From Roseiarcus sp963832305 (lineage in GTDB: Bacteria; Pseudomonadota; Alphaproteobacteria; Rhizobiales; Beijerinckiaceae), in assembly GCA_963832305.1 (NCBI GenBank), contig CAWHTU010000017.1:62001-126000 (forward strand): a stretch of DNA of 64,000 nucleotides, given 5' to 3'. The stretch's first letter is position 1, and each line of letters starts with the position of its first letter. Shown here piece after piece: positions 27,698-36,829 of the stretch. The notes under the pieces were generated by a model. The model was given only the letters and a program-made list of their open reading frames with translations. It made no database searches and had not been told where the DNA came from. The translations under genes were made by a program, and so were the position numbers.

Positions 27698-28687
27698 TCA
27701 CAGATACGCGTCCCCTGTTTCGAGGTAGTCTCTAACATAGAAATGGAGGCCATCCTCCAAGCGGGTCGACGGCGGCGCATAGCCCGCCAGCCGCAGCTTA
27801 TCGATGCTGCCGCATGTGTAATATTGATATTTGCCCCGTAACGCTGCCGGGAGATCGATGAACTCAATGTCTGGGGAAACACCCATTTCCGCGAACATGA
27901 TTTTCGCCTTCTCCAGAAAGGACCTCGCGGTCCCTGAACCGACGTTGTAGAGACCGGATTGCGCGTCCGGTTCCTGGAGCGCCCAAAGCGAGACTAGGAC
28001 ACAGTCCCCGACCCAGACAAAATCGCGCAACTGGCCCCCGTCGGGATAGTCAGGATTCTCGGAGCGGAACAGGCGGACGCGACCGGTTTCCCGGATTTGC
28101 GCGTGCAGCTGAGCAGCGACCGAGCGCTGGCCGCCTTTGTGATATTCGTTCGGCCCATAGACGTTGAAGAACTTGAGACCCGCCCAACGCGGGGGACATG
28201 GACCACCGGTCGCGACAGCATGCTGGACCCAGCGGTCAAAAAAGGCCTTGCTCCAGCCATAGGCATTGAGCGGCCGCAGCCGGCTCAAGTAGTCGGCGTC
28301 GAAACGATCGAGGAAGCCCTCGCGACCGTCGCCGTAAGTTGCCGCGGACGATGCGTAGACCAGGGGGACTTTGGCCTGCGAGCACCACGTCCAGAGATCG
28401 ATCGAGAGCCGAATGTTGTTACGCACAATCGCGTCGATGTCAGTCTCCATCGTCGTAGAAATAGCGCCCATGTGGAAGACGCCGCCGATCTTGTCGCGGT
28501 TGGCGTCCAAGAATGCTCTCGTCGCTTCGGGCGGCAGGATGTCAAACACGCGACGCTTGGCGATGTTGCGCCACTTGGAGTCGCTCTCCCCCAGCCAATC
28601 GCAGATGACAATGTCCGCGCCTTGCTGATCCAGGGCGGCGGCGATGTTGGAGCCGATGAAGCCCGCGCCGCCCGTGATCACATACAC
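27698..28687 (-). CDS. hldD: ADP-L-glycero-D-manno-heptose-6-epimerase
   Basis: 329 residues. It converts ADP-D-glycero- to ADP-L-glycero-D-manno-heptose for the LPS core. It has the Rossmann motif ITGGAGFIGSNIA at the N-terminus, VFHMGAISTTMETD, the Ser-x-Ala and Tyr-x3-Lys active pair (YASSAATYG, YGWSKAFFD), FFNVYGPNEYHKGGQ and a FVWVGDCV block, all typical of HldD. The start is GTG at 28687. The product of hldE, also in this window at 36830-38290, is its substrate source. Confidence 0.92.
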   Translation of the reverse strand: MYVITGGAGFIGSNIAAALDQQGADIVICDWLGESDSKWRNIAKRRVFDILPPEATRAFLDANRDKIGGVFHMGAISTTMETDIDAIVRNNIRLSIDLWTWCSQAKVPLVYASSAATYGDGREGFLDRFDADYLSRLRPLNAYGWSKAFFDRWVQHAVATGGPCPPRWAGLKFFNVYGPNEYHKGGQRSVAAQLHAQIRETGRVRLFRSENPDYPDGGQLRDFVWVGDCVLVSLWALQEPDAQSGLYNVGSGTARSFLEKAKIMFAEMGVSPDIEFIDLPAALRGKYQYYTCGSIDKLRLAGYAPPSTRLEDGLHFYVRDYLETGDAYL

Positions 28688-28996
28688 GCCCGGCCCCCGT
28701 CTCTCAGCCCAGCGAACGCGGCCCCGATCAGCAAAGAACCCTTCGGCGCCGCCGTACCCCTCATCGGCCTCGACCGGCCCTGAAGCACCGGTGAACTGAC
28801 GTCGGGCCGTCGCCCTGGTCCAACGGATTCAGAATGACATTGCCTCCCGATCGTATCGGACCGAATATCCGCCAGCTGCGACTTCAAGCGTGCAAATGGC
28901 CATTTTAATGGGGCAATTCGGCATTAGCAATTCGATGAACGGCGACGTGCTGGCGCCAAAGGGCGACCAGCTCGACAGTTTCGATCGCCGGCTTAC
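28688..28996. other. Intergenic, no supported gene
   Basis: About 310 bases between hldD and the methyltransferase gene, both on the minus strand. A CCATT-TT-AATGG dyad lies near 28900. It may hold the hldD promoter, but no convincing promoter pair was identified. Confidence 0.35.
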
Positions 28997-29995
28997 TTAT
29001 GTTTCGAACATGATCAACGACTGCGGCGTTGGCCGAAGGGGACGAGCGGTCACGCTACGGAACCCTGCCGCCTTTCCGACTGCATCGAGATCGCTAAGTG
29101 TGTAGGCGTCGCCGGCCGGACAGGTCGCGAGCATCAGAAAGGCAAACATAGCTTGCATGGGCGGGGAAATGCGATCCTCATCGGGAACGAATTCTATGGC
29201 GCACGCTCGCCCTCCTGGAGACAGGCTTGATTTCACTTTCCGCAGGATCGTCGTGCACTCCTCCGCGCTGAAATAGTGCAATATGTTTGCCAGGATCACG
29301 AGATCGAATTTCTTACCCCAATCCACCTCGAAGGCGTTTCCTGCAATCATACGGTAACGTTGGCTTACGCCCGCGTCGATGGCGTTGGCGAACGCAAGGT
29401 CCAGAACGCTAGGCCAATCCACGGCCGTCACTACCGCTTCCGGATACGCCCTCGCCAGCTCGATCCCGTAGAATCCGTGTCCTGCCGCGATATCCAGCAC
29501 CGTACCGGGCGGGTTCGGCCGGCTCGCCAAGTGGGAAGCGGCGCGCTTGGCAGTGACACGCGCAATCGGAGTTGCGGCTTTGGCGTAGCGGAGCCAGATC
29601 GGGTGGTCGGGAGCCAAGTGCGCGAGCCCCGCCGAACCGCCGCGCCGCACGTATGAGACTGGATCGTCGAGCACCAGGCGCACCATTTCGGGGGCGGCAA
29701 AGAATTCGATCGAGCCGCCGATCCACGCCGGCGACGAACGATCGAGATATCTTTTCGCTGGCTCCGTGGCGCTATAGGCTTCAGCCTGCTTCTTCAGGAG
29801 ACCCATCACGGTCAGGGAGTCGCAGAGAATTCGGATCCCGCGCTTCGAAGCGGCGGTTTTTTCCGCTAGCGCGTCACTAGTTGCGACGCCTTCGCCGATC
29901 AAGGTGACGATGTCTAGCTTCACGGCCGCCGTAAGCGCCGCGGTCTTCTGGTAGGCCTGCATCGCCTCGTAGGCGGGATTGTCCCAGCTCTCCAT
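28997..29995 (-). CDS. SAM-dependent methyltransferase with winged-helix N-terminal domain
   Basis: 332 residues. The first 90 form a small dimerisation/winged-helix domain of the plant-type O-methyltransferase family (AALTAAVKLDIVTLIGEG, SKRGIRILCDSLTVMGLL). The catalytic part has the SAM motif I VLDIAAGHGFYGIELA, AVVTAVDWPSVLDLA and LVILANILHYFS, followed by LSPGGRACAIEF. It is likely an O- or C-methyltransferase for a small molecule or sugar. It is divergent from the dimethylformamidase-like gene, and the two starts are only a few to about 80 bases apart. Confidence 0.8.
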   Translation of the reverse strand: MESWDNPAYEAMQAYQKTAALTAAVKLDIVTLIGEGVATSDALAEKTAASKRGIRILCDSLTVMGLLKKQAEAYSATEPAKRYLDRSSPAWIGGSIEFFAAPEMVRLVLDDPVSYVRRGGSAGLAHLAPDHPIWLRYAKAATPIARVTAKRAASHLASRPNPPGTVLDIAAGHGFYGIELARAYPEAVVTAVDWPSVLDLAFANAIDAGVSQRYRMIAGNAFEVDWGKKFDLVILANILHYFSAEECTTILRKVKSSLSPGGRACAIEFVPDEDRISPPMQAMFAFLMLATCPAGDAYTLSDLDAVGKAAGFRSVTARPLRPTPQSLIMFET

Positions 29996-30072
29996 TTTTG
30001 TCGTCTCAACCTCTCAGGGACGGCGTGCGTTCGAGGCTACTCAATCTTTCAACCATTGGGCATAGTCGCCTC

Positions 30073-31614
30073 ATGCGCGCTTCATTTTTCTCAAGGTTGC
30101 TCCGCAGGCGTTCCCCGAGCCGCCGTGCTCGAACCTCTTCCACCAATCCGGTCGTCGCCGAAAACAGTCTCCCCGGCGCGGAGGATTGGATGCTGACCAA
30201 GCCGGCATTGGAGCGCGAGATCGAGGGCTATGCGTCGGTTTGCAGCGCATCGAGCGGGCAGAGCATAGACCTATACGTCAATACGGCGGCGCCGTCCTAC
30301 ACGATCCAGATTTTTCGAATGGGCTGGTACGGCGGCCGCGGCGCCCGCCGGATTTGGGGGCCGGTCACCGCGCGAGGCCTGCGTCAACCCATCCCGGCTC
30401 CGGATCCCCAGACGGGGCTGATCGATTGCGATTGGCAATCTCCGGTTGCTATTGTTGTGGGGGCCGACTGGTGCTCCGGCGTCCATCTTGCGAAGCTGGA
30501 AGAAAGCGTCGGCCATTGCCAATCTTACGTTATCTTCGTTGTCCGAGACGACAACGACGATGCCGATGTCGTTTTCCAGCTCCCAGTCAACACCTATCAA
30601 GCCTACAATTTTTGGGGCGGCCGGTCCGCGTATGGCTGGGGCAGCGGCGCCGGGTTGCCGTGGGGTTCTATCGCCGGCAGCGCGGCAGTCCTGATCTCTT
30701 TCAATCGACCCTATGCCGCGAGCACCAATCGGACCGCCGCCATCGGGATGGGCGCAGGCGAGTTTCTATCCAACGTCCAGCCGGTGGCCACCGGGTATCC
30801 AATCTCGAGCGCCGGGTGGGACTACAATCTCGTTCGCTGGCTTGAGAGGGAGGGCTATTACCCAACTTATGTCACGAATGTTGACACACACAATTCTCGA
30901 CAACTGTTCGCTCGGCGCCGAGTGTTTATCACCGGGGCCCATGACGAATATTGGTCCTGGCAAGCCCGAGCGAATCTCGAACACGCTCTGTCCAATGGCA
31001 CAAGCCTGCTTTTCTCAGGGGCGAACACGATATACTGGCAGGTAAGGCCGCAAAGCGACGGACGCGGGCGGGCTGATCGTCATCTGGCGATCTACAAGGA
31101 AAAGGCCGGCGAGCTAGACCCGGTCCTTCTCGACAGCGACCCCTCCAACGACCATTTGGCTACAACCCAATGGCGGCTACCGCCTGTTTCCCGCCCCGAG
31201 GACAAGTTGATCGGGGTTTGTTATTTGATGGACCCCGTCGACGGAAATATCGTTGTTTCCGACGCGAGTCATTGGGCGTTTGCGAATACGGGCCTCGTGA
31301 ACGGCTCGGAGCTGATGGGGCTGCTCGGTTACGAAGTCGACGGCCTGTTGGGAAACGCTCCAGCCGGTCTAAGAGTATTGACCGCCTCTCCGGCCACAGA
31401 CCTTCGTGATCCCACCCGAATGGTTGTCTCAAACATGACGACATATGTCGCCCCATCCGGCGCCGAGGTCTTTGCGACCGGGAGCATTCAGTGGAGCTGG
31501 GGACTGGACGACTTCAATGCGCCGAATCTTCGCACGTCGCGGCTCAGTCCCGCGGCTGCCCAAATCACCCGCAATGTTCTCGAGCGATTTGGGGCGAGGC
31601 GGCATTCAATTTAG
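30073..31614 (+). CDS. N,N-dimethylformamidase beta-subunit-like protein
   Basis: 513 residues from the ATG at 30073; the frame begins at 29998 and the real start is uncertain. It resembles the large-subunit C-terminal domain of dimethylformamidase: YTIQIFRMGWYGGRGARR, FQLPVNTYQAYNFWGG, GWDYNLVRWLEREGY, VTNVDTH, FITGAHDEYWSWQ and GANTIYWQVR. Such proteins are often found in polysaccharide clusters, where the amidase activity is not proven. The mature region lacks a clear membrane segment. An Arg-rich leader may be part of a poor signal peptide. Here it lies among glycosyltransferases, so a glycan-related role is likely, but the substrate is unknown. Confidence 0.7.
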   Translation: MRASFFSRLLRRRSPSRRARTSSTNPVVAENSLPGAEDWMLTKPALEREIEGYASVCSASSGQSIDLYVNTAAPSYTIQIFRMGWYGGRGARRIWGPVTARGLRQPIPAPDPQTGLIDCDWQSPVAIVVGADWCSGVHLAKLEESVGHCQSYVIFVVRDDNDDADVVFQLPVNTYQAYNFWGGRSAYGWGSGAGLPWGSIAGSAAVLISFNRPYAASTNRTAAIGMGAGEFLSNVQPVATGYPISSAGWDYNLVRWLEREGYYPTYVTNVDTHNSRQLFARRRVFITGAHDEYWSWQARANLEHALSNGTSLLFSGANTIYWQVRPQSDGRGRADRHLAIYKEKAGELDPVLLDSDPSNDHLATTQWRLPPVSRPEDKLIGVCYLMDPVDGNIVVSDASHWAFANTGLVNGSELMGLLGYEVDGLLGNAPAGLRVLTASPATDLRDPTRMVVSNMTTYVAPSGAEVFATGSIQWSWGLDDFNAPNLRTSRLSPAAAQITRNVLERFGARRHSI

Positions 31615-31645
31615 CCATGCTTGGCGCGCCCTGCCCTTGCCCAAC

Positions 31646-32802
31646 TCATCGACGCGCAGAATTGAATAGCCCTCTCAAGCGGCGCGAAAGAGATTCACGT
31701 TTCGTCACGTCAATTTGAGGAATTTCCTGGTTGCTCGCGCGCCGCGCGCCAACATCATTTCCGTGCTCCCGAACGGACGATTGATCGAGCTCGCGATCGC
31801 TCCGACCGGCAGGAGAAGTTTCAGTTTTCCCGCCGGCAGTGAGGGAACGCCGCTCGCCGGAGCTAAGCGAGTCCTGCCCGGATAGCCAAGACCTTAGTTT
31901 GCTCGCGAGCTCGTTGATCCGGACTGTCACGAGATCGAAATGATCTCCTGGGATCTCCAGCAGGTCGGCATCCTCGCTAAGCCGAACCCAGTCTCGACCA
32001 TCGTATTCGGAGGCAACGACAAGCAGGCGTACCGGAAGCCGAGTGGGTGAGTATGCCAGTTAGGCGCTCCGTGTAGAGTTCAAACGCCAAACCGAATCGG
32101 GGTAGCCGGCCGAATCGGGTATGTCATCAGGCGCTTCAACCCGATCGTCCGCTCCAAGCGCGGGCGCCTTGAGCGCCTGCCCCATTCACCATCACGGGAG
32201 AATCAATCATCACGACGGTTTCCACCCGATGATTCAGCTTCATCAACAGCCGCGCTGTTTCCAACGCCACTATTCCGCCAACACAGTGCCCTGCCAGTCG
32301 ATAGGGTCCAGTCGGCTGGGCCGCTAAAATCGCTGGCAATCGATCAGCCGCCATCTCTTCGATCGACGCCGGAATCGGCTCGCCTCCAGGACCATGGGGA
32401 GCAACGGCGATGAGCGAAATTCCCGATCCCAGCTTTCGGGCAAGATGCTCGACATAGAAACCGCCCCACGACCAGTCGCCGTGGAAAAATAGTAGCGGCG
32501 CGGCGCCATCGGACGACCGGGCCGACCCGGACCGCCATATTGGGCCGCGGAGCTTCCTTTTCGCTCAGCCTCTGAGCGAGCGATCTGACTGTGGAGCTCT
32601 CGAACAGCAAGCTATCGGGCAACGCTTTACCAGTGAGCTGCCGCAGTTCAAGCATCAGCTCCGTCGCCAGAAGGGAATCGCCCCCCTTGTCGAAGAAATC
32701 ATCATCGATAGTGAGATCCGTCGATTCCAGGAGCCGGCTGCAAATCCGGAGTATGTCCGAGCGAAGCCTGCCTGGCCCGTCGACAAACGATTCCGTCGTC
32801 AT
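31646..32802 (-). pseudogene. Carrier-protein plus thioesterase, several frameshifts
   Basis: The gene starts at ATG 32802, overlapping the ligase stop by four bases (ATGA). The first frame is an acyl/peptidyl carrier domain with DDDFFDKGGDSLLATELML; Ser is the phosphopantetheine site. The second frame, reached after one surplus base near 32500, is an alpha/beta-hydrolase thioesterase: HGDWSWGGFYVEHLARKLG and RLAGHCVGGIVALETARLL, with Cys where Ser is usual. Further breaks near 32145, 32095 and 32055 lead into a third frame with RLLVVASEYDGRDW and a LEIPGDHFDL block carrying the likely catalytic His. So the gene is decayed or poorly sequenced. It would release or edit a carrier-bound acyl group made by the adjacent ligase. 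Confidence 0.7.
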
Positions 32803-34317
32803 TTGAATCCCTCTAGGAGACGCTGACGCTGGACTTTCCCGGTAGCGCCTTTTGGCAGGCGATCGACAAAGACAATCCGGCGTGGAATCTTGAATTGAGC
32901 CAGGCTTGGCAACAGGAACTCGCGCAGTTCGAGCGGCGTCACCATGGCTCCCTCTCTCAGCACCACCGCCGCGACAATGTCCTCGCCGAGGCGCGGATGG
33001 GGCGCCGCAAAGGCGGCCGCCTCCGCGACCGCCGGGTGACGCTGTAGCGCGTCGTCGACCTCCGCCGGGGAGATTTTCTCGCCGCCGCGATTGATCATCT
33101 CGGTCTTGCGGCCATGAATGGTGAGGAAGCCGTCGGCGTCGAGGCTTCCGATGTCGCCGGTCCGAAACCATCCATCCATGAACGAAGTTGCATTGAGCTC
33201 GGGGGCGTCGAGGTACCCGGGGGTCACCGTCGGCCCTCCCAGCAGGATCTCGCCGTGCTCGCCGGGGGAAACATCGCGTCCGCTCTCCGCCACGATTTTG
33301 ACCGTGCCCCTCGCAGGGATCCCGCATGTCCCAGCCTTGAAGGGCCGCGGCGGAGGTAGGTTGGCTGAAATCTGCGCCGCTTCGCTCGAGCCGTAGTGCT
33401 CCAGCAGCGGCACGCCCAACGTCACGGAAAGCCCCTCCCGAACCTCCTGCGTCAGCGGCGCCCCGCCGGAAACGACAAAACGCAAACTATGAATTGATCT
33501 GATATCCGAGAGCGGCTTCGTCTTGTCGAGCATGAACCGGTGAAGCGTCGGGCCGGCGGAATACCAAGTGGGTTTGAGCGCGCCAAGCCATTCGTCGACG
33601 TCGAGCGACGAAGGGCTGCGCGGAAATGCAACGCTGCCCCCGCTGATCAATGGCGCGAAGAGCGTCACCTTGAGGCCGTGCGAGTAGCAGATCGGGCTCA
33701 CGCTCAAACAGCGGTCCGTTGGCGCCAGATCGAACCATGACTGAACTCTGGCCGCCGCGGCGAGCATGTTGCCATGAGTAAAGGGGATCAGCTTCGGACG
33801 CGCTGTCGTGCCCGACGTCTGCAGGATGAACGCGATCGAGGCGGCGTCAGGCTCCTCCGCCGCCGCCGCCGGGCCGAGCGGGGTACCGCTCAAGTTCAGC
33901 CCGAGCTTTGCCGTTCCTTCGCGGTTTGCCGTGATGATCGGAAGTCCATGATCTACGGCGACGTCACGCGTGGCCGAAGGGCCGTCTCCGGGCACGATGA
34001 CAGCGCGAGGCCGAAGCATCGCCAGCCGTTCATCGATCTCCGGCGCGGTCAGTTGCGTGTCGATGGGGATCGCCACGGCGGCGCACGCGGTCGCAACGAT
34101 CGCCAGGGCCGCCTCGGGGCCGCTCGGAAGGGCGACCGCGATTCGAGCGCTGCGATCGAGACCGGATTCGCGCAGCCGCGCCGTGGCGCGAGCCAGGTAA
34201 TTTTGCAAGCCGCGGTAGGAGAGCGGGTCGAAGCCGGTCGCGACCACAGCTGGCGAGTTCGGGGCGAGATTCGGCCCGGCGCAAGATCGCCGTCCTGATG
34301 CTGGCGGGATCAGACAC
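32799..34317 (-). pseudogene. AMP-dependent acyl-CoA/acyl-carrier synthetase, one frameshift
   Basis: About 505 residues. The GTG at 34317 (with AGGA upstream) gives SDPASIRTAILRRAESRP, then the frame is lost at the TT pair 34258-34259. Removing one base gives RPDSPAVVATGFDPLSYRGL, and the rest is a clean ANL-superfamily adenylating enzyme: ILQTSGTTARPKLIPFTHGN (A3), YGSSEAAQ (A5), GWFRTGDIGSLDADGFL (A7/A8), NRGGEKISPAEVD and the catalytic Lys near PKGATGKVQR. It would activate a carboxylate as acyl-AMP and pass it to CoA or the adjoining carrier domain. The downstream gene overlaps it by four bases. Confidence 0.8.
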
Positions 34318-34642
34318 GCGACATCCTGATGTTGGCGATGCCGAACCTCACTCCTCTTCCCTCGCGAACGAAGCCCGATCCTGGCGACGATTGCCCCGCC
34401 GAACCGGGCGCTGATAGGCGAGAAACCGCAAGGTGACAACCCCGCAGCCCCCGGGTTCAACCGGCGTCACGCTGACGAGACAAACTAGGCGCGTTCAGAC
34501 TGCTGCGCCCTTGCCCACGCGAGCGCCGTTGATCCCCCGCGGAACCTGAGGTAAGGGCCGTTGCTCGGTCCGTTCACGTGCCCTGGCAGGAAGTTCCATT
34601 GCACGTCCATGAAAGCCACGAGGCCGGTGAGGTGGGAGAAAC
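34318..34642. other. Intergenic between divergent ligase and glycosyltransferase genes
   Basis: About 325 bases. It contains CATCCTGATGTTGGCG (34321), a near copy of CGTCCTGATGCTGGCG (34291) just inside the ligase. It probably holds promoters for both divergent genes. Nothing coding is evident. Confidence 0.35.
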
Positions 34643-35839
34643 TTGGTACACCACGCATCAGCCCGACCTGACGATATCTCTGTCTCCATTATCGTTCCAG
34701 CCTTCAACATGGAACTTTATATCGAGGAGTGCTTGCGCTCGCTCTTCGAGCAGACCCTGGACGGACTCGAAATCATTGTTGTGAACGATGGCTCAACTGA
34801 TCGGACACGTGAAGTTGTCGAATCCCTGCGTCCGCCCGAGGGCAAGTCTCTACGTCTGATCTCAAAGCCGAACGGCGGTCTGTCATCCGCCCGGAACGAG
34901 GGGATGAAGGTCGCGCAGGGCCGCTGGATTGGGTTCGTGGACGCGGATGACTGGGTGGTTCGCTCGATGTACTCCGTTCTCGTTTCGGGGGCGGAAAGCG
35001 CCGGCGCCGAGGTGGCGATCGCGCGCAATGTGCGAGTGGACCAGGGGTCGGGCGCGCAGATGCCTGGTGTCGAAATCGAGCGGTGGAACGAGTTCATCGC
35101 GTCCCACGGGCGGCTCGTCAATCCGCGCAGGAGCCCGGATCTGTTCCTGCTTGATCATTCCCCCTGCAAAAGAACTTACAGGCGGGGGTTCCTCGAGAAC
35201 ATGGGATTTCGTTTTGCCGAAGGGCTGGTGTTCGAGGACCTCATATCCGGTTTCCAGATCCTGTGTGAGGCGAATTCAGTCGTTCTGATCGACGAAGCCG
35301 TATATTTCTATCGGGTAGGCCGGCCGGGACAGATCATCAGTCGAACGGATGATTCGATCCTGGATATCGTGCCCGCTTTGGAAATCATTATGGATGAGCT
35401 TTGGAATCATTCGGCGAGCGATGAGTTGTGGGCGAATTTCATCTGCTTTCAGGGCAGAATGGTCTTATTTCTGACCTCCGAAATCATGGATGCGCACAAG
35501 GAGCGGCTTGTCGCGGGTTGCGCAAAGATTGCCAGGAAGTTCCCTCCTGGCGGCTTGAGGCGGTTTCGGGAGAAGTTTCGGTCCGATGCGTCGGTCTCGA
35601 CCGCGGTTGAACTTCAACTCCACGGAAATCCTTCCCTTTACGCGGAGTTCGCCCGAACAAAGGCCGTCTCGAAGCGCGCGGAGAAGGTGGCGAACTCGGA
35701 CGTCCTGCGACATTTTTTCGTGGCGCGCGCGCAAGTTACAAGTCGATTGGCGCGCATTGCCTCCAGGCGCAGATGGCGAAGCACGCGAGATAACCCTATT
35801 GCGGCAGACCGCTCCGCGAGCGCCGCCGTGATGACGTGA
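34643..35839 (+). CDS. Family 2 glycosyltransferase
   Basis: 398 residues, soluble. The TTG start at 34643 has GGGAGAA just upstream. GT-A fold marks are SVSIIVPAFNMELYIEECL, IIVVNDGSTDRT and the DxD motif in GFVDADDWV. The central part is a typical acceptor region (PCKRTYRRGFLENMG, LVFEDLIS). The C-terminal 100 residues are helical and basic. It transfers a sugar from a nucleotide donor during surface-glycan synthesis; the sugar is unknown. It overlaps or directly abuts the next gene at its 3' end. Confidence 0.87.
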   Translation: MVHHASARPDDISVSIIVPAFNMELYIEECLRSLFEQTLDGLEIIVVNDGSTDRTREVVESLRPPEGKSLRLISKPNGGLSSARNEGMKVAQGRWIGFVDADDWVVRSMYSVLVSGAESAGAEVAIARNVRVDQGSGAQMPGVEIERWNEFIASHGRLVNPRRSPDLFLLDHSPCKRTYRRGFLENMGFRFAEGLVFEDLISGFQILCEANSVVLIDEAVYFYRVGRPGQIISRTDDSILDIVPALEIIMDELWNHSASDELWANFICFQGRMVLFLTSEIMDAHKERLVAGCAKIARKFPPGGLRRFREKFRSDASVSTAVELQLHGNPSLYAEFARTKAVSKRAEKVANSDVLRHFFVARAQVTSRLARIASRRRWRSTRDNPIAADRSASAAVMT

Positions 35840-35862
35840 TCTCGATAGAAGGGAGGTTCGAG

Positions 35863-36696
35863 TTGAAGCTGTTTGTCTGCGTTTTCGACGACTCTCGCCT
35901 CTTGCCCCACTTTCTCACTCATTACGTCCGGTTTGGCGTTACTGAATTCCATATCGCGGCGCCTCCGCACCTGACGGCCTACGTCGCGAACACGACCCAC
36001 GCGTACAGGGCAATTCAGTACAACGATTTCAATGTCGCCGGCAGTTTCACCGGCGGCGTGGAAGCCGTCACTAAGATGCGCGAAATTGCGCAGGGGCCAG
36101 AAGAATGGGCGGTGATCGTGGATCTCGACGAGTTCGTTGAATTCCCGGAACCGGTGATCGACTTCGCCGGAAAGGTCGAGGCCGAGGGCGGAAATATCGT
36201 TCGCGGCATCATGTACGATCGATTCGCCATCGACGGTCAACTTAAGTCTTTTGATGACAGCTCAAATCTACCGGCGCTCTTCCCTGTGCGAGCCCGCTTC
36301 AGAAGCACAGTAATGCGCGGCAATGAGAACAAGGGCTTCCTTGTCAAGGGTCACCTCAAGAGCCAATACGCGCATCATCAGTTTTATGACGAGCGGCCAT
36401 ATTCAAGGGTTCTCGACATTTCACACTACAAATGGAACGATCGAGCAATCGACCGAACACGGCTGGCGCGCGAGATGTGCGCCGCTGCCGGCAGTCCTTG
36501 GGATTTTGACGGCGAGTTCCAGCGGGTTCTCAATCACTATGACCAGCACGGACGCTTCGCCTGGGAGACGTTTGGCGGCGAAATTGTCAGGCTGGCGCCT
36601 GAAATCACAAAGCCGGCTGCCTCCAAGGGGAACTGGATGAGACGGCTTCTCGCGCACGTACCCGGCGCGAGACACGCAAGAATCAACAACTATTGA
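35863..36696 (+). CDS. Glycosyltransferase-like protein (GT2/GT92-like)
   Basis: 277 residues from TTG at 35863, with GGGAGG six bases upstream. A GTG at 35836 overlapping the previous stop (GTGA) is the alternative start. It begins KLFVCVFDDSRLLPHFLTHY, has the metal-binding WAVIVDLDEFVEFP motif, and KGFLVKGHLKSQYAHHQFYD near the centre. The layout fits the family that includes GT92 and similar bacterial enzymes: an early strand, DxD, and His-rich acceptor parts. It is likely to act after the adjoining GT2 in the same operon. Confidence 0.7.
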   Translation: MKLFVCVFDDSRLLPHFLTHYVRFGVTEFHIAAPPHLTAYVANTTHAYRAIQYNDFNVAGSFTGGVEAVTKMREIAQGPEEWAVIVDLDEFVEFPEPVIDFAGKVEAEGGNIVRGIMYDRFAIDGQLKSFDDSSNLPALFPVRARFRSTVMRGNENKGFLVKGHLKSQYAHHQFYDERPYSRVLDISHYKWNDRAIDRTRLAREMCAAAGSPWDFDGEFQRVLNHYDQHGRFAWETFGGEIVRLAPEITKPAASKGNWMRRLLAHVPGARHARINNY

Positions 36697-36829
36697 TTGA
36701 TCCGGCCCGCTGCTCGGACGCCGCCTGCGTGCGCCGGGATGACGGAGCCTTGTATCGGCTCGCTCGACATGTTTATCTTCGGTTTCGCGCTAATAGGTCA
36801 GTGAAACTCTGCTCTTTCGAGATCCCTGA

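Noticed and set aside
32324..33327. Several separate small genes in the thioesterase/ligase segment
   Set aside because: They are pieces of two genes seen through frame breaks or antisense; joining them gives standard carrier, thioesterase and ligase domains.
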